This document shows, piece by piece, positions 54,374 through 63,919 of a stretch of DNA of 64,000 bases. The DNA lies in NCBI GenBank assembly GCA_025455005.1, contig JALONH010000003.1:165387-229386 (forward strand), read 5' to 3'. Within the stretch, counting starts at the first letter, position 1. Each line of letters opens with the position of its first letter. Both the position numbers and the translations under genes were made by a program. This DNA is from Cytophagaceae bacterium. Lineage in GTDB: Bacteria; Bacteroidota; Bacteroidia; Cytophagales; Cytophagaceae. The notes under the pieces are model-generated. The model saw only the letters and a program-made list of their open reading frames with translations. It was not told where the DNA came from and searched no databases.

Positions 54374-54678
54374 TTCCTATCACCTTATACTTTATAGTAG
54401 GAGCAGTATTGTTTGCCATAGGAACCACGATAGTACTGGTGCGCAGGAATGTATTATTTGTGTTAATGGGAATTGAACTTATATTAAATGCAGCATCGAT
54501 TAATTTCGTGGGGGCATCACAAGGGGATTATATAAAACTTTCCGGGCAAATGATGACCCTTTTAATTATTGTTATAGCTGCTTGTGAAGCAGTTGTTGCG
54601 TTAGCTATCATAATGGTTTTATTTAAAAAGGCCGGTTCAGTAGATTTAATGGAACTAAAAAAATTGAAAGAGTTTTGA
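54370..54678 (+). CDS. nuoK: NADH-quinone oxidoreductase subunit K
   Basis: 102 residues; three membrane segments; GIELILNAASINFVGAS carries the conserved Glu of the proton path and ACEAVVALAIIMVLFKK the second. Ends in a TTGA junction with nuoL. Confidence 0.96.
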   Translation: MIPITLYFIVGAVLFAIGTTIVLVRRNVLFVLMGIELILNAASINFVGASQGDYIKLSGQMMTLLIIVIAACEAVVALAIIMVLFKKAGSVDLMELKKLKEF

Positions 54679-56708
54679 ATCCCCTTCAACATACCGATCC
54701 GATGCTCCTTCCGGCACACTTTTTACACAGTGTAGCCTTAACTATTTTCTTTTTACCGGTACTAACATTTGTTATTTTGTTTTTTACCGGTAAACATATT
54801 TCTACGTCGTGGAGGTCTTGGTTGGCCACATCGGTGGTAGGACTTATGTTTATACTGTCCTTGTATGTACATCTTTCTGTAGATGTTCCAATAATCGCAC
54901 GATGGTCGTGGTTTTCGATGGGGACCTTACACATGACCAGTGGAATGGTACTCTCTTCGTTTACGACTTCTATGTTGGTAGTCGTTACGGCGATTGCTTT
55001 AATGGTCCATTTGTATTCTATGGAGTACATGAAGGACCGACGGAATCATTCCAAGTTCTTTCCGTATTTGGCCTTGTTTATTTCTGCTATGATAGGAATC
55101 ATACTAAGTGATTCGTTATTTAATATATTTATATTTTGGGAGTTGGTAGGTTTAGCGTCCTATTTATTGATAGGGTTTTGGTATCAAAAAAAGGAAGCAG
55201 CGGCGGCAGCCAAAAAAGCTTTTTTATACAATAAAGCAGCTGATACGGCCTTTGTTATTGCACTAGGACTGATCTTCACGTATTATGGTACTACAGAATT
55301 AACTTTATTGAGGACTTTGATTTCCTCCTCTTCTATACTAGTACCCACCGGTATTGCGATATCGATTGCGGTTCTATTGGTGTTGAGCACCTTTGGGAAA
55401 TCCGCACAGTTCCCTTTTTACGTTTGGTTACCCGATGCCATGGAGGGGCCTACTCCGGTATCCGCGTTACTACACGCCGCTACTATGGTAGCCGCCGGTA
55501 TACTCGTGTTGATTAAGTGTGATTTTTTATTGGTCGAACAAATGCGCTGGGTGTTAGTATGGACAGGCGCTATTACAGCTTTGTTAGCTGCCATTCAAGC
55601 GATTCGTTGTTACGACAGTAAAAAGATATTAGCCTTTTCTACCGTATCACAAATAGGGTATATGATGATGGCTATAGGAACCGGTAATACAAGTGCGGCT
55701 TATTTTCATTTGGGTACACATGCGTTTTTTAAAGCCGGTTTGTTTTTATCCGTCGGTGCGGTTATCCATACCATGCACCACATCCAACAAAATTCATTTA
55801 AGAATAAAATCTATCTGGAGGTGGATACCTTAGATATTCGTTTGATGGGAGGTTTTAGAAAAACGATGCCTATTGCCTTTTACGCCTATGTGGCTTGTTA
55901 TGCGGCATTAATTGGAATTCCATTTTTCACCGGATTTTTATCCAAGGAAACGATATTGGCTTCTTTGCTACAAAATCCAACGTATTCAATACCCTTTGGA
56001 ATGGCCTTGACCACAGTAGGTATTACGGCTTATTATATGACACGACAACTGTATTGGATGTTCTTAGGTGATTTTCGATTAGCTGCTTTATATCCGAGTT
56101 GTAAAGAAGAGCAACGCAAAATAAAAGAAAACCATTGGTTGATTAACATACCTTTAATTGTATTAGCCTGCACCACGCTCAGTTTTTTTGTATCCTTTCA
56201 TCCGTTTCATGCGTCAGACATCCATTGGATGAAAGCGCCACTTCCAATAGTAGGGGGGAGTACTTCAATATATTTACCGATTGCATCGATTTCGATAACC
56301 CTTATCGGTGTACTGTTGGCGTGGAGTATGGCGTCTAAAGAACAGTTGTATAATTGGAAACAGTATTGGTTTTGGACGTTTGTACAACAAAATTATGGTA
56401 TAGAAAAGGCCGTACAATTTGTATTCATTATACCTTCGTTCCTTATCGCTAGAGGGCTTACGTATTTAGATAAAATAATAGACATGTGGGTGAATGCACA
56501 AGCTTACCTTGCCGTATTGCTTGCGCATATCGTGTATGCCATCGATCGATTCCTTATAGAAGGTGTATTGAAAGGAATCGTTTTCTTGATACGAATAGTA
56601 GGTTCTAGTTTCAGATCCTTGATACAAGGACAAGTTCAATCGTATATTAGCACAACATTAATTGTATTAGCTCTTATGTTTTGGTGGTATTTACGCCAAT
56701 TACATTAA
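54675..56708 (+). CDS. nuoL: NADH-quinone oxidoreductase subunit L
   Basis: 677 residues, antiporter-like proton-pumping subunit. FWELVGLASYLLIGFWYQKKEAAAAAKKAF, GKSAQFPFYVWLPDAMEGPTPVSALLHAATMVAAG and KKILAFSTVSQIGYMM are the core motifs; a C-terminal lateral helix follows. The TTG at 54675 overlaps the nuoK stop; an ATG at 54702 is the alternative. Confidence 0.95.
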   Translation: MNPLQHTDPMLLPAHFLHSVALTIFFLPVLTFVILFFTGKHISTSWRSWLATSVVGLMFILSLYVHLSVDVPIIARWSWFSMGTLHMTSGMVLSSFTTSMLVVVTAIALMVHLYSMEYMKDRRNHSKFFPYLALFISAMIGIILSDSLFNIFIFWELVGLASYLLIGFWYQKKEAAAAAKKAFLYNKAADTAFVIALGLIFTYYGTTELTLLRTLISSSSILVPTGIAISIAVLLVLSTFGKSAQFPFYVWLPDAMEGPTPVSALLHAATMVAAGILVLIKCDFLLVEQMRWVLVWTGAITALLAAIQAIRCYDSKKILAFSTVSQIGYMMMAIGTGNTSAAYFHLGTHAFFKAGLFLSVGAVIHTMHHIQQNSFKNKIYLEVDTLDIRLMGGFRKTMPIAFYAYVACYAALIGIPFFTGFLSKETILASLLQNPTYSIPFGMALTTVGITAYYMTRQLYWMFLGDFRLAALYPSCKEEQRKIKENHWLINIPLIVLACTTLSFFVSFHPFHASDIHWMKAPLPIVGGSTSIYLPIASISITLIGVLLAWSMASKEQLYNWKQYWFWTFVQQNYGIEKAVQFVFIIPSFLIARGLTYLDKIIDMWVNAQAYLAVLLAHIVYAIDRFLIEGVLKGIVFLIRIVGSSFRSLIQGQVQSYISTTLIVLALMFWWYLRQLH

Positions 56709-56717
56709 TCAAGTATT

Positions 56718-58409
56718 ATGGAATCATTTGGATTAACGATATTATTGTGGCTACCCTTACTCAGTTTACTGGTATTATTAGTAGGGAAATACCATCAACC
56801 GGGGACACTGCGAACTATAACCATTGTGACTACTGCGATACAATTGATAATCGCAGTACTACTGTTTATTCAAATGGTTCCGGAGTATTTTCCTTTACAC
56901 ACTTCCGATTCTTTTGTATACAAAGATTTTCATCCTTGGTTTACGTTACCACTTGGGCAACTTGGTTATTTATCGGTAAATTATTTTGTAGCAGTGGATG
57001 GTTTGACTATTTCTTTATTGCTATTAAGTAGTATTGTGTTATTTGTAGGAGCTTTGGTTTCCCATACGATTCAATTCCAAGAGAAAGGGTATTATGCGTT
57101 GTATTTGTTATTATGTATCTCTATTCCCGGTTGTTTCGTAGCCCAAGATTTGTTTTTGTTTTTCTTATTTTTTGAGTTCATGTTATTACCTATGTATTTT
57201 CTAATAGGAATTTGGGGTGGCGTAAACAAAGAGTATGCAGCGATCAAGTTTTTTATTTATACACTAGTAGGTTCGTTATTAATACTAGTTTCTTTTATCA
57301 TTTTATATGCCTCTACCTATTCGCCTACAGAAATGGTAAGACTATCCGGGCATTCCGATATAACGGTACAAAGTATACAACAAGCCGTGATGGATAAAAC
57401 CATAACAACAAGTGATATGGTTCGGAGTTTGTCGATACAAGATGTAACCAAACCTACTAATATAGTTCCCGGTTCCTGGTTGGATCCTGCTTCTACTACT
57501 CAATGGTTGGGTATTTCAGCTCGTATGTGGGTGTTTATCGCTTTATTGATAGGATTTATCATTAAACTACCGGCTATTCCTTTTCACACGTGGTTACCCG
57601 ATGCTCACGTAGAAGCCCCTACTGCAGTATCCGTAGTATTAGCCGGGATACTGTTAAAAATAGGGGGATATGGATTGATTCGTATCGTTTGGCCTATCTT
57701 TCCTGTAGAGGCAATGCAAGCGTCAACTGTAATAGCCATAATAGGAGTGGTGAGTATCGTCTATGCAGCCTATGTTGCCTTAGCACAAGATGATTTAAAA
57801 AAGATGATTGCGTATTCATCTGTATCTCACATGGGCTTTGTTTTATTAGGAATAGCATCCGGTACAGTAGAAGGGATAAGTGGAGCGGTATACCAATTGT
57901 TTAGTCATGGATTGATTTCGGCATTGTTGTTTATTTTGGTGGGGATTTTATATGAACGAACACATGATCGAAGTATCGCGCATTATAAAGGATTGTTAAA
58001 TAAAATGCCGGCGTTTACCGTAGTGGTGACCATCGCATTTTTTGCTTCTTTAGGATTACCCGGTATGTCCGGATTCATAGCAGAAATTTTAGTATTGATT
58101 GGAGCGTTTCAAGCCTCCCAAGTATACAGTACGATACCTATAGGGGTAACGATAGTAGCTACTATAGGATTAGTAGTGACGGCGGGTTACTATCTATGGA
58201 CATTACAACGTATGTTTTTTGGAAAGTTTTCAGTGCATACCTCTGTTGACGCGCATACCTTACAAGATTTAACCTTAATGGAAAAAGTAGTTACATACCT
58301 ATTGTGCGGTCTTGTTATTTTATTTGGTGTTCTACCTTCCGTATTATTAGATACGATAGGGCCATGGATGCAAACGTGGGTACAGTTTCTTCAACAATCC
58401 ATACAATAA
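56718..58409 (+). CDS. nuoM: NADH-quinone oxidoreductase subunit M
   Basis: 563 residues, antiporter-like. FFLFFEFMLLPMYFLIGIWGG, KLPAIPFHTWLPDAHVEAPTAVSVVLAGILLKIGGYG and KKMIAYSSVSHMGFVLLG define it. A stretch around 195-260 with TYSPTEMVRLSGHSD... and a soluble insertion is longer than in E. coli NuoM. Confidence 0.95.
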   Translation: MESFGLTILLWLPLLSLLVLLVGKYHQPGTLRTITIVTTAIQLIIAVLLFIQMVPEYFPLHTSDSFVYKDFHPWFTLPLGQLGYLSVNYFVAVDGLTISLLLLSSIVLFVGALVSHTIQFQEKGYYALYLLLCISIPGCFVAQDLFLFFLFFEFMLLPMYFLIGIWGGVNKEYAAIKFFIYTLVGSLLILVSFIILYASTYSPTEMVRLSGHSDITVQSIQQAVMDKTITTSDMVRSLSIQDVTKPTNIVPGSWLDPASTTQWLGISARMWVFIALLIGFIIKLPAIPFHTWLPDAHVEAPTAVSVVLAGILLKIGGYGLIRIVWPIFPVEAMQASTVIAIIGVVSIVYAAYVALAQDDLKKMIAYSSVSHMGFVLLGIASGTVEGISGAVYQLFSHGLISALLFILVGILYERTHDRSIAHYKGLLNKMPAFTVVVTIAFFASLGLPGMSGFIAEILVLIGAFQASQVYSTIPIGVTIVATIGLVVTAGYYLWTLQRMFFGKFSVHTSVDAHTLQDLTLMEKVVTYLLCGLVILFGVLPSVLLDTIGPWMQTWVQFLQQSIQ

Positions 58410-58421
58410 AAAAATCTTCCG

Positions 58422-59903
58422 GTGATTTACGACGTCATTCAACATATAATCCAAAGCTTTCCTTACGCGGTTACAGAAATAGCCCTTGTCATAGCATTTT
58501 TAGTGTTGATGCTCATTGATATGATACAATTGAAGGATAAAGCCTTGTGGAGTGTTGTCCTTACCGTGGCGGTAGCCTTTTATGGAGCAGGAGAGGAGTT
58601 ACAACAACTCTTTGACCGTACTTCCTTTCAAGAAGTGGTTTATTTCCAACATTTGTTTCATCGAACACCTTTTACCTTATTTGTTCGAGTATTGATTTTA
58701 TTATTAGGAGCCCTGAGTGCGGTATACCTTTACCTTTCGCCTATGGGAGTCTATTGGAAAAACAGAGGAGAAACATATTTATTATTATTAGCTATTATAG
58801 CCGGAGGACTTATTAGCATTAGTTCTTATCATGCTATGCCTTTGTTGTTAGGTATTGAATTAATGTCGATTGCTTCCTATATCCTTGTAGCAGCTCGAAT
58901 TACAGCTGCTTCCGGAGAGGCGGCCATTAAATACTTACTTTATGGCGCGTTTACTACGGCTATAACATTATTTGCATTATCCTTATTATATCCAACAGCG
59001 GGCATACATATCTTTCATCCGGATTGGGCAACACAATTTTTGGAAAGCAGTTTTCCATTTAAGTGGTTGGTCTTAACTTTATTTTTTTCAGGATTATTAT
59101 TTAAAATAAGTTTATTTCCATTTCACCCATGGACACCGGATGTGTATCAAGGAAGCGATTGGAGTATTATTCAAATTATTGCCTTATTACCGAAGATGGC
59201 CGTCTTTCCCATTTTATTACAGTGGGCGGCCTTATTTGGAGCGATTGATGTATTTGTAGGGGGGCTTTCATTATTAGTATTGGCAACGATCATCGTAGGG
59301 AATACGGCAGCCTTACATCAGTCGAATGTGAAGCGATGGGTAGCCTGGAGTGGCGTGGCACAAACCGGTTTTATGGCTTGTACGTTGGTGATGACGGGCG
59401 ACCAAGCACAATTATCCTTATTGTTTTATTTGATTGTATACTTATTTTCCTTGCCGGCAGCACTGATGATTTTGGACTATTTTGAGAGTAAGTATCAAGC
59501 AAAAGAGGTGGATAACTTTAACGGATTAGGTAAAAAAGAGCCTATAGGGAGTGTTATATTTGTTTTATCTATGGCAAATTTAATAGGTTTGCCACCAACC
59601 GCCGGGTTTTATTCAAAAGTGTATATTATGACAACCCTTTGGTCCTCTTATTTGGAACAAGATGAAATCCTCTATTTGATACTCCTATTAACGGCAGTGG
59701 CGGCTACATTGGTCTCTTTATACTATTATTTGAAGATTCCGTACGCTTTATTTTTTAAAGCATCTGAAAAGAAAACAATCCTTACATCTATATCCGGTTC
59801 CACTGTTTTATTTGTAATTTTAATTAGTATCCTTCCTTTGGGAATCTTTTTCCAACCGGAATGGTTATCCAATTGGTTACGAGTAATAGTAGCGTTTATT
59901 TAA
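58422..59903 (+). CDS. nuoN: NADH-quinone oxidoreductase subunit N
   Basis: 493 residues, antiporter-like; ELMSIASYILVAARITAASGEAAIKYLLYG, KISLFPFHPWTPDVYQGS, and VKRWVAWSGVAQTGFMA. The start is GTG at 58422, 12 bp after nuoM. End of the Nuo block. Confidence 0.93.
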   Translation: MIYDVIQHIIQSFPYAVTEIALVIAFLVLMLIDMIQLKDKALWSVVLTVAVAFYGAGEELQQLFDRTSFQEVVYFQHLFHRTPFTLFVRVLILLLGALSAVYLYLSPMGVYWKNRGETYLLLLAIIAGGLISISSYHAMPLLLGIELMSIASYILVAARITAASGEAAIKYLLYGAFTTAITLFALSLLYPTAGIHIFHPDWATQFLESSFPFKWLVLTLFFSGLLFKISLFPFHPWTPDVYQGSDWSIIQIIALLPKMAVFPILLQWAALFGAIDVFVGGLSLLVLATIIVGNTAALHQSNVKRWVAWSGVAQTGFMACTLVMTGDQAQLSLLFYLIVYLFSLPAALMILDYFESKYQAKEVDNFNGLGKKEPIGSVIFVLSMANLIGLPPTAGFYSKVYIMTTLWSSYLEQDEILYLILLLTAVAATLVSLYYYLKIPYALFFKASEKKTILTSISGSTVLFVILISILPLGIFFQPEWLSNWLRVIVAFI

Positions 59904-59914
59904 ACAACATTGGT

Positions 59915-61804
59915 ATGAGTGACGCCATCAAGCATGAGTGCGGTATTGCACTAATCCGCCTCCGAAAACCCTTTTCTTATTATATAGAAAAGTATGGACA
60001 TCCTTACTATGCAGTCAACCGACTGTATACCTTGATGGAAAAACAATACAACCGTGGGCAGGATGGAGCAGGGATTGCAGTAATTAAGTTGGATGTACCA
60101 CAAGGAACACGGTACATATCTCGATACCGTTCCGTAGATCCCTCACCTATTGCGGAAATTTTTGAAAAAGTAAATAAGAAATACAGAAAAGCTTTACGCG
60201 ATAACAAAGATAAAATCAACGATGCTCAGTGGTTGTTGGAAAACATAGCTTTCACGGGCGAAGTATTGATGGGGCATTTACGGTATGGGACACATGGGGC
60301 GAATGAAATCGAAAATTGTCATCCATTTTTACGTCAAAACAACTGGCGCTCTCGGAATCTAGTCGTTGCCGGGAATTTTAATATGACCAACGTGGATGAG
60401 CTGTTTAACAAGTTAATCGAGTTAGGTCAGCATCCCAAAGAAAAAGTAGATACAGTAACAGTTTTAGAGAAGATAGGTCATTTTTTAGATGAAGAAAATC
60501 AATACCTCTTCGAGAAGTATAAAGATAAATACAGCAATAGTCAAATCTCCACCATTATAGAAAACGAATTGGATTTACAACGTGTGTTAATGCGTTCCAA
60601 TAAAGATTTTGATGGTGGGTATTCGATGATGGGTATTACGGGGCATGGGTCGGCTTTTGTGGCGCGCGATCCGGCGGGTATCCGACCGGCGTATTATTAT
60701 GCAGACGATGAAGTGGTGGTGGTGGCATCCGAGCGTCCGGCTATTAAGATGGCATTTGACATACAATATGATGCCATTCAAGAAATTCAACCCGGACATG
60801 CGTTGATTATACATCGAAACGGCTCGTACGAAGAGAAGCAGTTTATCGATCAGTTGCCTAAAAAGTCCTGCAGTTTTGAGCGTATTTATTTCTCCAGAGG
60901 TTCTGATCCTGCTATTTATGCAGAGCGGAAACAGTTGGGTAAGTTATTAACGCCACAAATATTAGAAGCTATAGATTATGATGTAGAGAATACCGTATTC
61001 TCTTATGTTCCGAATACTGCGGAGACATCCTTTTTAGGATTAATAGAAGGTGTAGAAGAGCATTTGACCCGTTACCGTAAGAAAGTGGTGTCAGAAGGAG
61101 CTACAGGAGCGGAATTAGACAAAGTATTGCAATTAAAACCACGCATCGAGAAGATGGTGATTAAAGATGCGAAGTTACGTTCCTTTATCACGTCCGACGA
61201 TACCCGTCAAGCGATGGTCTCTACTTTGTACGACACGACGTACGATGTCATTAAAAAAGGAGTAGACAAGTTGGTCATCATGGATGATTCCATTGTAAGA
61301 GGTACAACCTTAGAAAATGGAATTTTAAAGATGTTGGATAAGTTAGGACCTAAAAAGATTATAGTCGTTTCTTCAGCACCACAGATTCGCTATCCCGATT
61401 GTTATGGGATAGACATGTCAAAGGTAAAAGATTTTGTGGCATTCAGAGCGGCATTGGAGTTATTGAAAGAGACGAAGCAAGATAACTTAGCGGATGATGT
61501 GTACGAGCGTTGCAAAGCAGCTATTGCGAATTTGAGTGGTAATATGGTCAACCATGTAAAAGAATTGTACCGACCATTTACGTATGAACAAGTGAGTAAA
61601 AAGATAGCGGAGATTATTACACCCAAAGGATGTAATGCAGAGATAGAAGTTATATTTCAAACGGTAGACAATTTACATCGGGCCTGTCCGAATCATATAG
61701 GAGATTGGTATTTTACCGGCGATTACCCTACGACGGGTGGAAATCGAGTAGTGAATAAAGCATATATGTATTATATGGAAGGTAAGACAGTACGAGCGTA
61801 TTAA
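59915..61804 (+). CDS. PurF-family glutamine phosphoribosyl amidotransferase (long form)
   Basis: 629 residues. A short propeptide MSDAIKHE precedes Cys9, the usual N-terminal nucleophile position of class II amidotransferases (HECGIALIRL). RGQDGAGIAV, GHLRYGTHG, ENCHPF and AGNFNMTNVDEL follow; the PRPP motif VIMDDSIVRGTTLENGIL is in the C-terminal half. It is longer than classical PurF (about 470-510) by insertions in both domains and a conserved-looking C-terminal CPNHIGDWYFTGDYPTTGGNRVVNKAY. Probably a Bacteroidota paralogue; whether it makes phosphoribosylamine is unproven. The ATG at 59915 starts 11 bp after nuoN. Confidence 0.82.
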   Translation: MSDAIKHECGIALIRLRKPFSYYIEKYGHPYYAVNRLYTLMEKQYNRGQDGAGIAVIKLDVPQGTRYISRYRSVDPSPIAEIFEKVNKKYRKALRDNKDKINDAQWLLENIAFTGEVLMGHLRYGTHGANEIENCHPFLRQNNWRSRNLVVAGNFNMTNVDELFNKLIELGQHPKEKVDTVTVLEKIGHFLDEENQYLFEKYKDKYSNSQISTIIENELDLQRVLMRSNKDFDGGYSMMGITGHGSAFVARDPAGIRPAYYYADDEVVVVASERPAIKMAFDIQYDAIQEIQPGHALIIHRNGSYEEKQFIDQLPKKSCSFERIYFSRGSDPAIYAERKQLGKLLTPQILEAIDYDVENTVFSYVPNTAETSFLGLIEGVEEHLTRYRKKVVSEGATGAELDKVLQLKPRIEKMVIKDAKLRSFITSDDTRQAMVSTLYDTTYDVIKKGVDKLVIMDDSIVRGTTLENGILKMLDKLGPKKIIVVSSAPQIRYPDCYGIDMSKVKDFVAFRAALELLKETKQDNLADDVYERCKAAIANLSGNMVNHVKELYRPFTYEQVSKKIAEIITPKGCNAEIEVIFQTVDNLHRACPNHIGDWYFTGDYPTTGGNRVVNKAYMYYMEGKTVRAY

Positions 61805-61835
61805 ACGTTCCATACAGTTTGATAGTACTATGTAA

Positions 61836-61868
61836 AAGACCTCCTCGATTTCGGGGAGGTCTTTTTTG
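61836..61868 (+). terminator. Intrinsic terminator after the PurF-like gene
   Basis: Stem AAGACCTCC (61836-61844) / GGAGGTCTT (61855-61863), 10-nt centre that itself pairs CG/CG, then T-run. The other part of the 328-bp gap (61805-62132) shows no gene or RNA that I can recognise. Confidence 0.9.
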
Positions 61869-62132
61869 TTGAAAAGGAAGGTTTAGTTTACAAGTTGACG
61901 TTAGTATCTACCGGACGTTTTTGGAGCGGGAGTAAGGGGTAGGTTATTGTTCGTATAAGAATTGTTAGTAAAGCGAAAAAGCAGTAGATTAAGTAAAGAT
62001 AGAATGGTAATCTGCTAAACACCGGTAATGGTAAGAATAATGAAAGTAATATGAAGTGCAGATTTATATTTATTTAATTCAACTATATCGAATATCATTT
62101 TGATAAACGCTTAGATTCATCGAAATTTAACT

Positions 62133-62726
62133 ATGCATACCATACTCTTTGATTTCATTTCTAGATATATCACATTAACAGAAGAAGAAAAGAACGCATT
62201 ACTTGAATTAAACATTTTTCATTCTGTTAAGAAAGGAACAATTTTAGTAGAAGCGGGACAATGTACCATAGATAATTTTTTTGTGTTAAAGGGATGCATT
62301 CGAACGTATTATATTATAGAAGGAGAAGAGAAAACGACGGCATTTTATACCGAATTAGAAGGGTTGAATCCTCCTTGCAGTATCACTAAAACCCCATCAG
62401 AATTCTATGTTAGTTGCGTAGAAGATTCGATATTGGTTATTTCAAATGATGAATTGTCGATTGATATTAATCGACAATTTCCTAAGTTTGATATTATGTG
62501 TAGGATGTTATCAGAAGAAGTATTAGCTAAACAAATACTCGATTTTGATGCTTTTAAAACATCCACTCCGGAGCAGCGTTACCTTAACTTAATAGAAAAA
62601 CGACCGGATTTAATTCAGCGAGTTCCTCAGCATCAACTGGCTAGTTTTTTAGGTATTAAACCCCAATCTTTAAGTCGGTTGAGAGCCAGAATTATGGATA
62701 AAGAAAAGAAAGACGACATTTCTTAA
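62133..62726 (+). CDS. Crp/Fnr family transcriptional regulator
   Basis: 197 residues. N-terminal cyclic-nucleotide-binding-like jelly roll (VKKGTILVEAGQCTIDNFFVLKGCIRTYY), linker helix, and a C-terminal HTH (QRVPQHQLASFLGIKPQSLSRLRARIMDKEKK). Lacks the arginine-containing cAMP pocket motif, as usual for Bacteroidota Crp relatives, so its ligand is unknown. The next gene has an inverted repeat around its promoter that could be its operator (inference). Confidence 0.88.
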   Translation: MHTILFDFISRYITLTEEEKNALLELNIFHSVKKGTILVEAGQCTIDNFFVLKGCIRTYYIIEGEEKTTAFYTELEGLNPPCSITKTPSEFYVSCVEDSILVISNDELSIDINRQFPKFDIMCRMLSEEVLAKQILDFDAFKTSTPEQRYLNLIEKRPDLIQRVPQHQLASFLGIKPQSLSRLRARIMDKEKKDDIS

Positions 62727-62727
62727 C

Positions 62728-62785
62728 TTAAGTGAACGATTATAGCAGTAGGAGCCAACTACTTTTGGATTATCCTTTCACTTAA
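62728..62785. repeat. 9-bp inverted repeat around the promoter of the putative outer-membrane protein gene
   Basis: Perfect arms TTAAGTGAA (62728-62736) and TTCACTTAA (62777-62785), 40 bp apart, flanking the -7 box at 62760. The second arm would lie just after the transcription start. Confidence 0.55.
62760..62767 (+). promoter_or_regulatory. -7 box of the putative outer-membrane protein gene
   Basis: TACTTTTG, 29 bp before the ATG at 62797; no -33 TTG at usual distance. Confidence 0.45.
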
Positions 62786-62796
62786 ACAGAAAAGAA

Positions 62797-63426
62797 ATGC
62801 AAAAGAAACGATTTTGGTTATTCCTTCTAATTATAATTGGAAGTAGTGTATCTTCTCCGGCCCAATACAAAAAATCAGATAGTACATATAAGAAGTGTTT
62901 TGTTGGTACCTCCTTGTTTGTCCTATTTGGTAATTTTGATACTAAAAATCCACCCCAATTTTTTCAACTTAATGTAGGGTATAGACTGACCGGAAAAGAT
63001 GTTCTTACCTTATCATTTAAGACGTGGAGATACGCTTGGCCTAATGGCATACATCCTTTTTTTAATGATGCGTATTATAAACCGGAAGAGCAATTTCCGG
63101 GATACGTTAGAGAGTTTGGAATATCAGTATCGTATAGTAGATTTTTATGGAAAGGTTTATATGCTGATTTGAATGTTATGCCTACCTTACAATACTTTAT
63201 TGATGAATCCGGTGAGCGGATAGATACAGGTTTTCAACTTTTTAATTCCTATCGTATAGGATATCATATTAAATTATGTAAAGATAGATTTTTCTTTCAA
63301 CCTTCCCTGTGTATTACCCATAGAGCCTATCATACGGCATTACCCGATGGGTTTAAACAATTGGATGATAAGTGGTCCAAGTTTGTGTGGGGAGAACCGG
63401 GATTGAATATTGGATTTAATTTTTAA
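62797..63426 (+). CDS. Putative outer-membrane beta-barrel protein
   Basis: 209 residues: signal peptide (FWLFLLIIIGSSVSSPAQ), then about eight alternating beta segments (FFQLNVGYRLTGKDVLTLSFKTWRY, VREFGISVSYSRFLWKGLYADLNVMPTLQYF, RFFFQPSLCITHRAYHT), ending GEPGLNIGFNF with a C-terminal Phe, typical of an outer-membrane barrel. Family not recognised. Followed 33 bp on by the DUF6326 gene. Confidence 0.6.
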   Translation: MQKKRFWLFLLIIIGSSVSSPAQYKKSDSTYKKCFVGTSLFVLFGNFDTKNPPQFFQLNVGYRLTGKDVLTLSFKTWRYAWPNGIHPFFNDAYYKPEEQFPGYVREFGISVSYSRFLWKGLYADLNVMPTLQYFIDESGERIDTGFQLFNSYRIGYHIKLCKDRFFFQPSLCITHRAYHTALPDGFKQLDDKWSKFVWGEPGLNIGFNF

Positions 63427-63459
63427 TTATAAGTATACGAAAACCTTTAATGATATTAT

Positions 63460-63882
63460 ATGAAAAGTAATAGCCATACCTTGAATAGAATAGATAGTAT
63501 TCAACTAAAGTTAGCTGCACTATGGACGAGTTTTATGTTTTTTTATATATATGTTGATTATTTTCATTTATACATGCCCGGTATGTTACAGGATGTACAA
63601 CAAGGGAAAGTATATTTATTTGATATTACTTCAAGTTTTATATTCATAGCTATGGTATCCGTGTCTATACCAGCACTTATGATTTTTCTTTCTGTTTTTT
63701 TAGAAAAAAAATGGAATCGATGGGTAAATGGAGTGGTAGCCGTACTTTATATTCCTTATACCTTATTTAATTTAGTAGGAGAAGTGTGGCTACATATGGT
63801 ATATGCGGCCGGTATGGAAGTATTACTTTTAAGTTTAATTCTCTATCATGTATGGAGATGGACACAAATTGAAAAGGAATAA
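63460..63882 (+). CDS. DUF6326-like membrane protein
   Basis: 140 residues with four membrane segments; LKLAALWTSFMFFYIYVDYFHLYMPGMLQDVQQGKV is the DUF6326 pattern. Function unknown; probably co-transcribed with the preceding gene. Confidence 0.7.
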   Translation: MKSNSHTLNRIDSIQLKLAALWTSFMFFYIYVDYFHLYMPGMLQDVQQGKVYLFDITSSFIFIAMVSVSIPALMIFLSVFLEKKWNRWVNGVVAVLYIPYTLFNLVGEVWLHMVYAAGMEVLLLSLILYHVWRWTQIEKE

Positions 63883-63919
63883 ACGTAACAGATAATGCTT
63901 CGCCGTTGATTTCTATCAG

